Shown here: piece by piece, positions 43,283 through 51,207 of the stretch
How positions within the stretch are numbered: the first letter of the stretch is position 1
How the letters are laid out: every line of letters begins with the position of its first letter
Assembly (NCBI RefSeq): GCF_009735625.1
Contig: NZ_CP046244.1
Span: forward strand, 3,236,909-3,300,908
Direction of reading: 5' to 3'
Length of the DNA stretch: 64,000 bases
DNA from: Moorella glycerini
Lineage (GTDB): Bacteria > Bacillota > DSM-521 > Neomoorellales > Neomoorellaceae
Made by a program: the position numbers and the translations under genes
The notes under the pieces: model-generated
What the model saw: only the letters and a program-made list of their open reading frames with translations
Database searches by the model: none
Told to the model about the DNA's origin: nothing

Positions 43283-46200
43283 TTACTCAGTCACCAGCAT
43301 CCGGTAGACCATCACCGCGCATTCCGCCCGGCTGGCCGCAGCTCCCGGCCGGAAGGTGCCGTCTTCGAAGCCTTTCACTAACCCGCTGGCGGCGGCGGCA
43401 GCCACGCTGTTTCTTGCCCAGGCAGAAATTTTATCTTTATCCTTAAAGGCCGGCTTTACTTCGCCGGTGGGCAGGTTCATGGCCCGGACCAGCATGGCCG
43501 CCACTTCCTCGCGGGTTATGGTTCTATCGGGGCGGAAGGTGCCGTCTTCATAACCTTTGACCAGGCCGTTGGCGGCGGCGGCAGTTACCGCCCCTGCGTA
43601 CCAGGCGTCACCTTTGATGTCCTTAAATGGGTTCTTATTATCTTCCTGCGCCTCCAGGCCCAGAGCCTTGACCAGAAGGCTGGCAAATTCCGCCCTGGTC
43701 ACCGCCCGGCCCGGCTCGAAGTGGCTGCCGTCTACCCCGGCCACGACGCCGGCGCCGGCCAGCTCTTCAATGGTATCTTTCGCCCAGCCGTAGCTGGCAG
43801 GGGTCACATCGGCAAAGGACTTCCGGGCTTCCCTGACAAATACGGCAAAGTCGGAGAAGTGGTTTACCCGGGCCACAATCAGGCCCTTGGAGACATCGAC
43901 CACCGCCGGGATAGCCACCCACTCGCCTTTGACCTTATCATACCAGGCCAGGGCCAGGTTTTCCGCCCTGGCCAGGGGCGGAAGGGCAAACTTCAGGGTT
44001 ATGGTCACCGGGACAGCAAAGGTCGTGCCCTCGGGGCCGAAATTGTAAACTGCCGTGATCGGCCGGTATCCTGCCGGCGGCGGGGCTGGGGCATTGCTAC
44101 CGCCGTTGCTGCCGGGAGTTTCGCTAAAGGCAGCCTTCTTAACGGTTATTTCTACATCCTTCGTCAACGCTCCAGCCGGTATAGCCAGGGCTATTTCCTC
44201 CTGGCTATCCGTTATGGTAGCTCCCGCTGCAGCCGCGACCTTGCGGGCCAGGTCAATTGTGTTTTGCGCCAGTTCCTTTTTCAGTTTAGCCATTTCAGCC
44301 CGGTTCATGGCCTTATCGCTGCCGACTACTACCACTGCCTTTGCAACTTCCCCTAAGGGCCCCACTTGAGCTGCACTTTCTTTCAGCTCCAGCAGCCGGT
44401 CGATCTTTTCCAGGGCCTCCAGGGCGGCGTCAGAGGCCTGCAAAGTACCGGGCAGTCTTTTATTCTGCTCCTGGAGGCTGGCCGGTGTAGCCTCTGCCGG
44501 CGTAACGGACGTACTGCCTTTAACCAGGCTCTCCCAGGTCGGTCCAGGGGAGCTCCAATCCGTGCTGTACCACCAGATAATCTCGTCGCCGTCCTGGATG
44601 GTTTTCTGGGAAGCACCCACCATGGGCACGCTGCCGTTTACCTTGTACATCCAGCCGTTCAAGCCGCTGTTGGCCTGGCCGGCGATGCTTTTGACAAAGC
44701 CGTTATCATCGACATAAGGGAGGCCGGTGGCGTCCAGGGCCCCCAGGGCCGTCAGGCCCCACCTGTTGTTTTTGCTCACCATAACAGAACCGGGCCCGTA
44801 GAGGAGCTCGCCGTTCATGCCCACCACGGCAATATTGACGGTACAGTAGTTGCGCTCCGGCGCCGAAGTTGCAGGTGCAGCAACATTGAGCGTGGCCGTC
44901 GCCGTCAGGCCGTTGTAAGTGGCCGTGACTACCGTCTGCCCGGCCTGAAGGGCGGTGACCAGGCCGTAGACGCTGCCAGAAACACTGGCGATACCGGCAT
45001 CGACCACCGACCAGGCGGCATCGTTGGTCACGTCGCTGCCGGCGCCGTTAAAATAAACCTGCACCGCCTTAAACTGCTGCTGGCCGCCAGGGTTGAGGCT
45101 GGCAGCAGCCGGCCGGACGAGGAGGCCCAGGGAAGTCCCGGGGTCGATTGTTCCAGCCAGGATAAGATAGGTATAAAGGGCTTCGCTGGCGTCTAAAACA
45201 TTTCTATAGGCGCCAAAGCTGCCGTCTTCGTTCAAGGCCTTGAGAATCATATAGGACACCGGCGATAACCCCGCGGTGCTGCGCCAGCTCAGAGGATCCT
45301 GTCCCAGTCTTTTGAGAGTGATGATCGCTTCGGCGCTATCCACTACCGGATCGTCGGCCCAAAAATCAGTAGTATAACAAACGCTACCGTCAGGTTGCAG
45401 CCACTTCTTTAGATAGGCCAGGCCCTTATCGATGGCGCCCAGGATTTGCGGGTCTTTTTGTTGATAGCCTGGCAGGTAAGTCAAGGCCCGGATGGCCTGG
45501 GCGGTAGACATGAAGTCGGGACCCCAGCTTTCCCCCCAGGCGCCGTAAGTGGCCTCGGCCACGCTTTGCTTGCCCAGGATGTAATCGCGGGCATAAACCT
45601 CATTGATTACGCTAATCTGCCCCGCTTCGCCCAGGGCGATATAGGCCCACATGTCGCTGTAAACGCTGTTGTCAAAACCGCGAGGCGAGTGCCGGTCCTT
45701 TAAAAGATTTACCAGCTTACTTGCTCGGCTTGTATCATTCCAGCTATTTAGGGCCAGCAGGCACTGGGCTATGGTTTTCGTCCGGGAGCTTTTCACCCAG
45801 GGAGAGCCGCCGCCGGCATAGTCGGCATACGTTTTACCTAAAGATTTCAGGGCAATCAGGGTTTCGGCCGTAGCAAAGGTGCTGTCCCACCGGGCCGGGA
45901 TGGCTCCGGTATCTACGTCCTGGATATCTTCGAGGTAAGCCAGGCCCTCCTGGATGGCTTTATAAACTTCGCTACCTTCTATCTTCGCCCCGTCGAAGTA
46001 GCTTAGAGCCGTAAGCACCTGGGCCGTTAAATCCGGCTCTTCCGGGTAATAACCACCCCAGGCCGCCCCGGCTGCCTGCCCCCAGGCGTTTTTATGTTCA
46101 TGTTTAAAACCATTAAGGTAGTTTAAAGCCGATGCCTGGTTAATTCCATTGAGCTTGCCCGCTTTACCCAGGGCGGTTAGAACCATGACATCGTCATAGA

Positions 46201-47056
46201 TGCTGTTACCAAAGTAGATTGCGCCGTTGCTGCTTGTATTTTGCTTGCTAATAATAGCGTTTGCAAGGGTTGTAAGGGTGTCAATGTAACTTGAATCCGA
46301 ATCTACAGCATGAAGGGCTGTTAGTTCCTTCGCCAGGTAAACAGCGTCCAGTCCTGAAGGATTGCTGGCAGCAGCCCGGGCCGAGTTAATAATGGCATCC
46401 TTCAAAGATTTACCATTATAAACCCAGCCGCCTACCGAAAGGTTTTCACCGGCGTTGACCAGAGCTTCGACGCAGCGGTAATCAAAGTTCCAGCCGTTAA
46501 CTTCATAGGGCAAGCTGCCGTTCTGGTAACGGTTCTGGAAAAAATAAACCGCCCTGCTGATGCTGTCTTGAACCTGGCTATAAATAGCATCATTAACGGG
46601 CAAATCCGGTTTTACCAGGGCCAGGGCCTGCAGCGGCGCCTTGGTGCCATAATCATTGCCCAAAGGGCCAAAGCTGCCATCGGCATTCTGGGTGGCCAAG
46701 ATGTAGGTAAGTAAATTATTATTACCCAGCATGTCGGCCAATTTTTCGAGGCTACCCTTTAGGGTTTTATCATCCTTGGTCCATTGCTTGCCGCCTGTCC
46801 ATTTCTGCTCATCGCCCAGATTTTCGCCCGCCCGGGTAAGAACGTAAGCCGCATAGCCGTCAATCTTTTCTCCGGCCTGGTAGCGGTCGGATATAAATTT
46901 TACGGCCTTAGTGGCCAGATCCTGGGCACTATAGATCGTAGCCGCATCGGCGGCCATAGCCTTGCCCGGGACCAAGAGGGGGACCAGAAAGCTAAAAAGA
47001 AAGCATATCGTTACTGCCAGGGCTAGAAAGCGCCTGTTACACCTTTTATAAAACAC
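43283..47056 (-). CDS. S-layer-anchored transcobalamin-like protein (prenyltransferase toroid, Big2, DUF4430, ZU5-like, 3x SLH)
   Basis: A 1257-residue surface protein, first gene behind riboswitch 3. Signal peptide ends near AMA-ADA (about 36). Residues 40-640 hold many helical repeats of the alpha/alpha toroid type (LTYILATQNADGSFG, IALGEAGQISVI, LKKWLQPDGSVCY), about twice the length of one toroid, so two may be present. About 643-735 is a Big2-like Ig domain, 742-850 a DUF4430 domain (GWMYKVNGSVPM), 940-1075 a ZU5-like stretch (IPAGAL, FGPEGTTFAVPVTITL), and 1085-1257 three SLH repeats for cell-wall polymer binding. Alpha plus beta domains reproduce the layout of vertebrate B12 carriers. 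Role inferred: corrinoid capture at the cell surface. Confidence 0.88.
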   Translation of the reverse strand: MFYKRCNRRFLALAVTICFLFSFLVPLLVPGKAMAADAATIYSAQDLATKAVKFISDRYQAGEKIDGYAAYVLTRAGENLGDEQKWTGGKQWTKDDKTLKGSLEKLADMLGNNNLLTYILATQNADGSFGPLGNDYGTKAPLQALALVKPDLPVNDAIYSQVQDSISRAVYFFQNRYQNGSLPYEVNGWNFDYRCVEALVNAGENLSVGGWVYNGKSLKDAIINSARAAASNPSGLDAVYLAKELTALHAVDSDSSYIDTLTTLANAIISKQNTSSNGAIYFGNSIYDDVMVLTALGKAGKLNGINQASALNYLNGFKHEHKNAWGQAAGAAWGGYYPEEPDLTAQVLTALSYFDGAKIEGSEVYKAIQEGLAYLEDIQDVDTGAIPARWDSTFATAETLIALKSLGKTYADYAGGGSPWVKSSRTKTIAQCLLALNSWNDTSRASKLVNLLKDRHSPRGFDNSVYSDMWAYIALGEAGQISVINEVYARDYILGKQSVAEATYGAWGESWGPDFMSTAQAIRALTYLPGYQQKDPQILGAIDKGLAYLKKWLQPDGSVCYTTDFWADDPVVDSAEAIITLKRLGQDPLSWRSTAGLSPVSYMILKALNEDGSFGAYRNVLDASEALYTYLILAGTIDPGTSLGLLVRPAAASLNPGGQQQFKAVQVYFNGAGSDVTNDAAWSVVDAGIASVSGSVYGLVTALQAGQTVVTATYNGLTATATLNVAAPATSAPERNYCTVNIAVVGMNGELLYGPGSVMVSKNNRWGLTALGALDATGLPYVDDNGFVKSIAGQANSGLNGWMYKVNGSVPMVGASQKTIQDGDEIIWWYSTDWSSPGPTWESLVKGSTSVTPAEATPASLQEQNKRLPGTLQASDAALEALEKIDRLLELKESAAQVGPLGEVAKAVVVVGSDKAMNRAEMAKLKKELAQNTIDLARKVAAAAGATITDSQEEIALAIPAGALTKDVEITVKKAAFSETPGSNGGSNAPAPPPAGYRPITAVYNFGPEGTTFAVPVTITLKFALPPLARAENLALAWYDKVKGEWVAIPAVVDVSKGLIVARVNHFSDFAVFVREARKSFADVTPASYGWAKDTIEELAGAGVVAGVDGSHFEPGRAVTRAEFASLLVKALGLEAQEDNKNPFKDIKGDAWYAGAVTAAAANGLVKGYEDGTFRPDRTITREEVAAMLVRAMNLPTGEVKPAFKDKDKISAWARNSVAAAAASGLVKGFEDGTFRPGAAASRAECAVMVYRMLVTE

Positions 47057-47188
47057 GCTGTTCCCTGCCTTTCCGAAAATTTAGCCCCTTAAATTTAACG
47101 GTTTAACGAGCACCACCCCTGGACAACGGCGCCATCAAACATCACCGCTGCCTTCAATCATCGCCCTGCGGCCACCAAAAACGAATAA

Positions 47189-47243
47189 ACGGCCTCAACT
47201 AACACCTCCCTGCGAACTCCCCGGGTGGGTTAGAATAGGCCGT
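47189..47243 (-). terminator. Second leader hairpin of riboswitch 3 leader
   Basis: ACGGCCT/AGGCCGT outer stem and CTAAC/GTTAG inner stem, almost base-for-base the hairpin at 19263-19317. The U-tract is interrupted (TTTATTCGTTTTT), so termination may be weaker. Between it and the coding start, 47057-47188 holds only a faint riboswitch 3'-end remnant (GTGCTCGTTAAAC). Confidence 0.6.
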
Positions 47244-47356
47244 CCATAACAGTCCGGGCGCATCGTAAACTTCCAGTATTCCCTTTTTGGAAGTTCCTTG
47301 CCGAACCGGCTGGCAGCATTTAAGCCGGCCCCTCGGGGCCAGGCGCCTACCCTGCT
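47244..47356 (-). promoter_or_regulatory. Diverged riboswitch-like leader element, copy 2
   Basis: Counterpart of 19318-19433. The TGGCC...GGCC(A/G) hairpin, CTTAAATGC, GCCAGCCGGT and GATGCGCC blocks are all kept. Here AACTTCCA pairs perfectly with TGGAAGTT, whereas copy 1 has two G-U pairs at the same place. The canonical cobalamin core is missing. Confidence 0.55.
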
Positions 47357-47390
47357 AAAAATAAAACCCCTGCTCCAACTAGAACAGGGG
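47357..47390 (-). terminator. First leader terminator, expression platform of riboswitch 3
   Basis: CCCCTG/CAGGGG stem followed on the minus strand by TTTTATTTTT, directly downstream of the riboswitch, matching 19434-19469. Confidence 0.78.
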
Positions 47391-47429
47391 ACATGCCGTT
47401 TCCCCATCTTGCGTAGGGAGCACCAGCAA

Positions 47430-47668
47430 TTCCGGCAAGCACCAGGTTTCCTGGCTCGGGTTCACCGTTCCCCCACGCCTTCCCAGCCTGCCCTCAGCCC
47501 CGTTAACTGCCCCGTCCGGGACACTTTTTAAAAAAGTTAACCCGTTAGGCGGTTAAAACCTGCTGAGGGCCGGACCAGTGGCCTGATGCGGGGTCACTCC
47601 CCCTTACAGTGGCGCGACCGCGCCGGCTTTGTACCGGCTTCCCTTGATGCCTGCGTGGATATTTAAAT
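47430..47668 (-). promoter_or_regulatory. Cobalamin riboswitch 3 with enlarged variable arm
   Basis: All adenosylcobalamin-class landmarks are present on the minus strand: AAGGGAAGCCGGTACAAAGC, GCCACTGTAAGGGGGAG, GGCCACTGG, CTGGGAAGGCG and GAGCCAGGAAACCTGG. Between the second CCACTGG and CTGGGAAGG, where riboswitch 1 has about eight bases, there is an extra arm of roughly 90 bases (about 47488-47577) closed by CCCTCAGC/GCTGAGGG. Leads the S-layer protein, ECF and CbiZ operon. Confidence 0.94.
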
Positions 47669-47692
47669 TCCTTAATAGTTAACATCATTCTA

Positions 47693-47718
47693 CAAATAAA
47701 GCCGGAATCCTCCCGGCC
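47693..47718 (-). terminator. Hairpin after the MinD-like ATPase operon
   Basis: GCCGG and CCGGC around GAGGATT, then TTTATTT on the minus strand, about 55 bases past the stop of the 47773 gene. It likely separates that operon from the riboswitch 3 transcript. Confidence 0.55.
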
Positions 47719-47772
47719 AATGTTTTTTTAAATTGCATCTTGGAGTTTATTTTTTTGCAAATCGCGCCCGCC

Positions 47773-48699
47773 TTACTGCATTTTTATTTTTTCCATTCGT
47801 ACCAGCAGGCTATCCCACATGGCCTTGACGGCATTGGCTGCCGCCCCGCGGGAACAGGCCGTAAGCGGCACGGCATTGACCAGGGCCCTGGCCACGTCGG
47901 CATCAAAGGGTATTTTACCGGCTATGGTAAGGCCCTCATCATAACAGTAAGCCTCGATCTCCCGGCTTTTCTCCGGGGCCAGATCATATTTGTTAATACA
48001 AACGGTAACCGGCACTTTGAAGTGGCCGGCCAGCTTCACCACCCGCTCCAGGTCGTGCCAGCCGGCCACCGTCGGTTCCGTCACCACCAGGGCCAGGGTA
48101 ACCCCCGTCAGGGAGGATATGACCGGGCAGCCGATGCCCGGCGGGCCGTCGGTAATGATCAGCCGCGCCTTATTTTCCTCCGCCAGCCGCCGCGCTTCCT
48201 GGCGTACCTTCGTCACCAGCTTGCCGGAATTATCCTCGGCCAGGCCCAGCTGGGCGTGCACCAGGGGGCCGTAAGGTGTTTCCGAAATATACCAGTACCC
48301 GGCCAGGTTGGGTTTCATGGTAATGGCCCCGGCCGGGCACATCATGGTGCAGACCCCGCACCCTTCACATGATAGAGAATCCACCTGAACAATGGAGCCC
48401 CTGGACCCGGAGGCGCTGTTTTCTCCCCCTGCTACCGGCGCTGCCTTCGTGATAGCGCCAAACCGGCAAACTTCAATACAGCGGCCGCAACCGGTGCAGC
48501 GCCCGGCCTCGATAACTGCTTTGCTGGAGCCGTAAAATTCATTAACGCTCTCCACCTCCGGCCGCAGCAGCAGGTGCAGGTCGGCGGCGTCAACGTCGCA
48601 GTCGGCCAGGACTTTATCCTCCGCCAGGGCTGCCAGGGCAGCGACGATAGAAGTTTTCCCCGTCCCGCCCTTACCACTAATTACCAGTAGCTCTTGCAC
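47773..48699 (-). CDS. MinD-superfamily P-loop ATPase with inserted ferredoxin domain (1)
   Basis: A 308-residue protein with a deviant Walker A SGKGGTGKTS, a MinD/NifH-like core, and between about residues 55 and 115 a two-cluster 4Fe-4S ferredoxin insert (CTGCGRCIEVC, then CEGCGVCTMMCPAGAI). Switch II is DGPPGIGCPVIS. Such proteins occur in pairs in anaerobes next to NifX-like and DUF5320 proteins; they are thought to be Fe-S or cofactor-assembly ATPases, but no precise reaction is known. GTG 48699 overlaps the upstream paralogue by 23 bases. Confidence 0.87.
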   Translation of the reverse strand: MQELLVISGKGGTGKTSIVAALAALAEDKVLADCDVDAADLHLLLRPEVESVNEFYGSSKAVIEAGRCTGCGRCIEVCRFGAITKAAPVAGGENSASGSRGSIVQVDSLSCEGCGVCTMMCPAGAITMKPNLAGYWYISETPYGPLVHAQLGLAEDNSGKLVTKVRQEARRLAEENKARLIITDGPPGIGCPVISSLTGVTLALVVTEPTVAGWHDLERVVKLAGHFKVPVTVCINKYDLAPEKSREIEAYCYDEGLTIAGKIPFDADVARALVNAVPLTACSRGAAANAVKAMWDSLLVRMEKIKMQ

Positions 48700-49555
48700 G
48701 CTGTGACACCAGCCTCTCTATCTCCTGCCAGAGGCCGATAAAAGGCGGCACCCAGTCGGGATACTCTTCCACCAGGCACTTGCCCCTGGCATAGGTGGCG
48801 GCATATCTTTTGTCAAAGGGGATTTTCAGCAGGATGGGGATTCTCTCCTGGCGGCAATAACGCTCCACCCGCAGGTCCCCCAGGGTGGAACGATTGATGA
48901 CCACCGCAAAAGGAACACCCACTTCCCGGACCATGCCGACGGCGAGCTTCAGATCGTTAAGGCCGAAAGGGGTGGGCTCCGTTACCAGCAGGCAGAAATC
49001 GCTGTCCTTCACGGCGGCTACCACCGGGCAGGAAGTGCCCGGCGGCGCGTCGATAAGGGTGAGCCCTTCTTTGCGGGCAAGCCTTTTCACGGCCCTGATC
49101 ACCGGGGGTGCCAGGGGTACGCCCACATCGATCTTGCCGTGAGCAAAATCAATCCTGCCGGCCTGCCCCCGGGCCACTATCCCGATGCGGTGCGGCTTTT
49201 CGCTAATTGCCCCCGTTGGGCATGCAATAGCGCAGCCGCCGCAGCCGTGGCACATTTCCGGAAAAGTAATGACCTTACCCCCGGCTACGGCCAGGGCGTG
49301 AAAGGCGCAAACTTCGCTGCACTTGCCACAGCCGTTGCATTTAGTATTGTCCACTTCCGGGACCGGCAGAGTCACTTCCTCTTCTTCCTGGAATACCGGC
49401 TCCAGGAAGAGATGGGCATTGGGCTCTTCTACATCGCAGTCCAGGACCTGGACCGGCATTTTCCTGGCCAGGGCCAGGGCCAGGTTGGTCACAATGGTCG
49501 TTTTCCCCGTGCCCCCCTTGCCGCTGGCCACCGTGACAAGCATCCCCTTCACCAC
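48677..49555 (-). CDS. MinD-superfamily P-loop ATPase with inserted ferredoxin domain (2)
   Basis: A 292-residue paralogue of the preceding entry: Walker A SGKGGTGKTT, ferredoxin insert with CNGCGKCSEVC and CHGCGGCAIACPTGAI, switch II DAPPGTSCPVVA. The two probably form a heterodimer. The start is uncertain among GTG 49555, GTG 49552 and ATG 49543; GTG 49555 is three bases from the stop of the ferredoxin gene, suggesting coupling. Confidence 0.87.
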   Translation of the reverse strand: MVKGMLVTVASGKGGTGKTTIVTNLALALARKMPVQVLDCDVEEPNAHLFLEPVFQEEEEVTLPVPEVDNTKCNGCGKCSEVCAFHALAVAGGKVITFPEMCHGCGGCAIACPTGAISEKPHRIGIVARGQAGRIDFAHGKIDVGVPLAPPVIRAVKRLARKEGLTLIDAPPGTSCPVVAAVKDSDFCLLVTEPTPFGLNDLKLAVGMVREVGVPFAVVINRSTLGDLRVERYCRQERIPILLKIPFDKRYAATYARGKCLVEEYPDWVPPFIGLWQEIERLVSQRARATGN

Positions 49556-49558
49556 GCT

Positions 49559-49729
49559 TTAATCAAGACTGATTGCTTCATTAGGGCACTCCTCAACGCA
49601 GGCGCTGCACTCCAGGCACTCATCGGCATTAATAACAGCTACTTCTTCCACGGTAATGGCTTCTACCGGGCAAACCTCGACGCAGCTACCACAACCGGTA
49701 CACTTTTCCTCGTCAACCCTAGCTGCCAT
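49559..49729 (-). CDS. Small 2x[4Fe-4S] ferredoxin
   Basis: A 56-residue protein too short for most gene tracks: M-A-A-R-V-D, then CTGCGSCVEVCPVEAI and CLECSACVEECPNEAI, two complete CxxCxxCxxxCP motifs. It would pass electrons within the adjacent ATPase/NifX-like set. ATG 49729 follows GGAGG (CGGAGGAGTTTAAC). Confidence 0.93.
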   Translation of the reverse strand: MAARVDEEKCTGCGSCVEVCPVEAITVEEVAVINADECLECSACVEECPNEAISLD

Positions 49730-49749
49730 GTTAAACTCCTCCGTTTATT

Positions 49750-50112
49750 TTAATGTTCGCAGCCTTCGTGGCCGCCATGGTCATGGCTGCAGGTACTGCC
49801 GCTACTCTTGAGATTACCGCTCAGGTAAGCATTCACTGCCGCCTCTACCGGGCCAGCAACACCGCTTATGACCTCAATGCCCCGCTCACCAAACAATTCC
49901 ACGGCGCGCGCGCCGATGCCGCCGACAATAACGCAGTGAACACCTAAATTTGCCAGATAACCAGGTAAAAAGCCAGGCTGATGCCCGGGATTGGCAATAA
50001 CTTCTTTACTTATTACTTTCCCGTCTTCAACGGTAAACAGGCTGTACTGGGAACAATGGCCAAAATGCTCGGCTACCATTGTTCCCTCAGTTGCTACGGC
50101 GATCTTCACCAT
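49750..50112 (-). CDS. NifX/NifB-C-terminal-like cofactor-binding protein (1)
   Basis: A 120-residue protein of the dinitrogenase iron-molybdenum cofactor family: VAEHFGHCSQYSLF near the start, GYLANLGVHCVIVGGIGARAV and IEVISGVAGPVEAAVNAYL. It ends in a His/Cys-rich tail (CSHDHGGHEGCEH) that could bind metal. Family members carry Fe-S or Mo-Fe clusters in assembly pathways. Overlaps the next upstream gene by seven bases; GGAGGTAACAG precedes its ATG. Confidence 0.88.
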   Translation of the reverse strand: MVKIAVATEGTMVAEHFGHCSQYSLFTVEDGKVISKEVIANPGHQPGFLPGYLANLGVHCVIVGGIGARAVELFGERGIEVISGVAGPVEAAVNAYLSGNLKSSGSTCSHDHGGHEGCEH

Positions 50113-50489
50113 CTGTTACCTCCCCGACCCATACCAAAATGGGATCCTACGTTAGCCTGGGATAATAGCGTGGCCTCTCCGGTCTGCCACTGTTGCAGCG
50201 CCTTCTCAACCGTCGGTGCTGTAGTTGCGTAAACCTTGACCCCGGCACCCTGCAAAACCCGCAGGGCATTGGGCCCAACATTGCCGGTAAGGACAACCTC
50301 CACACCCCGGTTGACCAAGGCCTGGGCTGTAGCCACTCCCGCCCCGCCGCCGGCGGCCAGGTTATCGTTGGCTACGGCCTCAAAGTTATTTTTTTCGGTA
50401 TCGGCTATAACAAAATACTGGCAGCGCCCGAAACGGGGATCCACCGCTGCCGAGGCATCTTTACCCTGGGCCGTAATAGCCACTTTCAT
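50106..50489 (-). CDS. NifX/NifB-C-terminal-like cofactor-binding protein (2)
   Basis: A 127-residue member of the same family: VDPRFGRCQYFVIADTEKN, GGGAGVATAQALVNRGVEVV and NVGPNALRVLQGAGVKVY. ATG 50489 has GGGGGG seven bases upstream, while the frame extends to 50516 without support. First gene of the unit behind the promoter at 50529-50557. Confidence 0.88.
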   Translation of the reverse strand: MKVAITAQGKDASAAVDPRFGRCQYFVIADTEKNNFEAVANDNLAAGGGAGVATAQALVNRGVEVVLTGNVGPNALRVLQGAGVKVYATTAPTVEKALQQWQTGEATLLSQANVGSHFGMGRGGNRW

Positions 50490-50528
50490 TAATTTCCCCC
50501 CTTCTATAACGGTCATTTGTCCAATAAC

Positions 50529-50557
50529 ATTATATAGTTATTTTGACCTTATGTCAA
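50529..50557 (-). promoter_or_regulatory. Sigma-A promoter of the NifX/ferredoxin/ATPase operon
   Basis: Consensus TTGACA (50552-50557) and TATAAT (50529-50534) with exactly 17 bases between. TTGAC-ATAAG-GTCAA, which includes the -35, is an inverted repeat that could be an operator. Confidence 0.85.
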
Positions 50558-50621
50558 TAAAATATTAAACAAAAAGAGCCGGGAGGTAAATTTATGACCC
50601 GGCCCCGCATTTTGGGTTTAC

Positions 50622-51023
50622 CTACAGGTCCTCATTTTCCGCATCGTCGGCCTTATCTTGCCGCTCTTCCTGCTGTAAAGCCTTCAGCTGTTCTTTGACC
50701 GCTTTGAGCTGGCCTTCCAGCACGGCCGCCTGCTGCTTTAAAAATTCCACTTCAGGCGCCGCGCCCTGGGGCGGTACGGCACCGGGAAAGGGTGCGCCCC
50801 ACCAGCCCCCGGGAAACCAGCCATAAGACGGCGGGAAAAAACCCCAGGCCCACCTGCGGCCCAAGCCCAGCCCCCGGCCGCGACCCAGACCCAGACCCAG
50901 GCCCCGTCCAAAGCCGAAAGCAGGATTCATAAAGCCCGGTACGGGGAAACCGTTACAATATCCGGCGCCGCGACCGGTGCGTGGCCCGAGGCCCCACGGG
51001 CCGGTCCTATCTCCACGTGGCAT
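50622..51023 (-). CDS. DUF5320 protein
   Basis: A 133-residue protein: N-terminal MPRGDRTGPWGLGPRTGRGA typical of DUF5320, a long Gly/Arg/Leu-rich middle (GLGLGRGRGLGLGRR), and a C-terminal coiled coil (about 95-125) with LKQQAAVLEGQLKAVKEQL. Family members sit beside NifX-like and ferredoxin-ATPase genes; function unknown. ATG 51023 follows GGGGGTG; the frame extends to 51146 but passes the promoter. Confidence 0.85.
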   Translation of the reverse strand: MPRGDRTGPWGLGPRTGRGAGYCNGFPVPGFMNPAFGFGRGLGLGLGRGRGLGLGRRWAWGFFPPSYGWFPGGWWGAPFPGAVPPQGAAPEVEFLKQQAAVLEGQLKAVKEQLKALQQEERQDKADDAENEDL

Positions 51024-51057
51024 TTTTACACCCCCTTTCGGTCTTATGTTCATTATT

Positions 51058-51086
51058 AGTATAAACCTATTATGGCCATTTGTCAA
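51058..51086 (-). promoter_or_regulatory. Sigma-A promoter of the DUF5320 gene
   Basis: TTGACA (51081-51086) and TATACT (51058-51063), 17-base spacer. The stretch TTATTGACAAATGGCC around the -35 resembles TTATTGGACAAATGACC just downstream of the -10 at 50529, so both may share a regulator. Confidence 0.82.
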
Positions 51087-51121
51087 TAATAAAATACAAA
51101 GATACGACAGGTTTAGCAACC

Positions 51122-51154
51122 AAAATTTTAAAAACCCGGAGGGCATCCCCCGGG
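51122..51154 (-). terminator. Terminator of the FmdE/FecBCD operon
   Basis: CCCGGGGG and CCCTCCGGG pair around ATG on the minus strand, followed by TTTTTAAAATTTT, about 50 bases past the ATPase stop. Confidence 0.75.
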
Positions 51155-51207
51155 ATAGACGGCATCAACCTGTGGCTGGCGGAACATTAACATTTACCCC
51201 AGAGCAT

